This document shows positions 44,259-45,110 of a stretch of DNA of 45,110 nucleotides, piece after piece (the stretch's first letter is position 1; every line of letters starts with the position of its first letter). Source of the DNA: Azospirillum isscasi (GTDB taxonomy: Bacteria > Pseudomonadota > Alphaproteobacteria > Azospirillales > Azospirillaceae); contig NZ_JAUJFI010000025.1 of assembly GCF_030849505.1 (NCBI RefSeq), forward strand, positions 1 to 45,110, written 5' to 3'. The notes under the pieces are model-generated. The model saw only the letters and a list, made by a program, of their open reading frames with translations, did not search any database and was not told where the DNA came from. The translations under genes were made by a program, and so were the position numbers.

Positions 44259-44630
44259 GCGCGGGCGACTCGGTGTTCCGGGGCCGGGCGGCCCCCGTTC
44301 GGGAAGGTCCCGTCCATCCGGGCGGCTCCGGTGCGCGCAGACCGTCCGCGTTCGCCTTGCGGCAGGGTTGGAATGGCTTGGCTAAGGTTGCCGACCGGGG
44401 GAAAGCGTCCGGCAGGAACGTTCCAAGGCATCTTCGCGGACCATTCCTGGGAAGGTGGATGTTGGTGTTTCCAAACCGCATCGTAGCACAGAGCGCAAAA
44501 AGCGGTTGAAAGGTTTCCTCCATGCTCATGGCATGGTTTTGCGGAACGGTTGTGGGCACGATCTGGGCACGGCGGGATTCCGCTGCCGGCGATTGGCACC
44601 GGCGCCCGAACCGGTCTATGGTCGCGCATC
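44259..44630. other. Intergenic region between kinase and TPR gene
   Basis: About 370 bases between divergent genes. It contains a perfect 6-base hairpin (GGGGCC/GGCCCC, 44280-44295) just upstream of the kinase start, which could affect its translation. I find no convincing promoter hexamers or gene. Confidence 0.4.
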
Positions 44631-45110
44631 ATGGAACCTGCCCTCGACGACGCCATCCGCCTGCACAAAACCGGCAACCACGGGGGGGCCGAGCCGCTCT
44701 ACCGCGCCATACTGGAGCGCGAGCCGGAAAATCGCGGTGCTCACCAGATGCTGGCGATGCTCCTGGTGCAGACCGGGCGCGCGGCGGAGGCCGCCGGCCA
44801 TTTCCGGACCTTTCTGCGCCTCGACCCCGGCGGCGTCGCCGGCTACAGCAACCTCGCCGCCGCCCTGCGCATGGCCGGACAGGGGGCGGAGGCCGTGGCC
44901 TGCCTGCATCGCGCGCTGGCCCTCGACCCGGCGCACGCCGCATCCTGGTTCAATCTCGGCAACGGTCTGAAGCAGCAGGAGAAGGCGGCGGCGGCCCAGC
45001 GCAGCTACCGGCGGACCCTGGCGCTGGAGCCCGGCCACGGCGGGGCGGCGGGCAACCTGGACGGCCTGCGGGACCAGTGGGGGACGCGGCTGGGCGAGGC
45101 GGAGCGGCTG
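44631..45110 (+). CDS. TPR-repeat protein, N-terminal part
   Basis: An open frame of 160 codons from the ATG at 44631 to the window end without a stop. It contains about four tetratricopeptide repeats of 34 residues (pattern A-x-x-x-x-x-x-x-L-x-x-x-P with AGYSNLAAALRMAGQGAEAV and SWFNLGNGLKQQEKAAAAQ). In related bacteria such N-terminal TPR arrays are often fused to a glycosyltransferase or other domain, so the rest of the gene decides the function. TPR identity is sure, the role is not. Confidence 0.9.
   Translation, partial: MEPALDDAIRLHKTGNHGGAEPLYRAILEREPENRGAHQMLAMLLVQTGRAAEAAGHFRTFLRLDPGGVAGYSNLAAALRMAGQGAEAVACLHRALALDPAHAASWFNLGNGLKQQEKAAAAQRSYRRTLALEPGHGGAAGNLDGLRDQWGTRLGEAERL

Noticed and set aside
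44065..44559. A possible minus-strand protein upstream of the kinase
   Set aside because: It starts after a plausible GGAGG-like stretch but runs out of frame into the kinase gene and has no domain or consistent composition.

Overview
The window is GC-rich and densely coded, with strong G/C preference at third codon positions. The gene set is Gram-negative: MscS channel, porin, M23 peptidase, Dpp-type ABC importer, sigma-32 factor, many sensory proteins. Overall protein flavour suggests an alphaproteobacterium, most likely Azospirillum or a close relative. That assignment is inference; no rRNA, tRNA or marker gene here settles it. I see no CRISPR array, prophage, insertion sequence or RNA gene.

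Layout. 1-3.0 kb: a minus-strand set of two small unknown proteins and a DnaJ-type zinc-finger membrane protein cut by the window edge, then small hypothetical genes. 3.2-8.7 kb: MscS-family channel, a small unknown gene, an MFS transporter and DusA (tRNA dihydrouridine synthase), with an intergenic region carrying two DnaA-box-like sites. 9.0-14.1 kb: an unknown helical protein, a MarR regulator coupled to an aromatic-type acyl-CoA ligase and a GtrA flippase, then a methyltransferase and a ChbG/HpnK deacetylase. 14.2-17.3 kb: hutI and hutU of histidine degradation, without hutH. 17.2-19.6 kb: EamA exporter, a remnant of an XRE/MmyB-type regulator, a methyltransferase and a GNAT acetyltransferase. 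19.8-25.4 kb: a complete dppABCDF-type peptide importer with two hairpins between the binding-protein gene and the permease genes. 25.6-28.3 kb: bacteriohemerythrin and a three-gene proton-channel-like membrane system (MotA/TolQ-like, ExbD-like with an unusual periplasmic domain, and an unknown membrane protein). 28.4-31.2 kb: YajQ, a string of palindromes, an unknown gene behind a good sigma-54 promoter candidate, an M23 peptidase and a single-domain response regulator. 31.5-36.7 kb: RpoH, a PAS-GGDEF-EAL protein with a degenerate GGDEF motif, and a K+/H+ antiporter. 36.9-45.1 kb: a porin-like protein, a glycine-zipper lipoprotein, a small unknown protein, a patatin-like phospholipase, an MsbA-like exporter, a hybrid histidine kinase and the start of a TPR protein.

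Most genes are single units or short operons of envelope transport, nutrient uptake and signalling. The clearest joint units are dppBCDF (stop/start overlaps), hutI-hutU, the MarR-ligase-GtrA chain (each junction overlapping) and the MotA/TolQ-ExbD-like unit. Short tandem repeats with a 15-base period recur at four places: twice at the very 5' end of a coding region, once across a stop codon and once in an intergenic region. They look like a genome-wide habit worth checking. The best candidate for an undescribed system is the proton-channel-like cluster at 26.4-28.3 kb.
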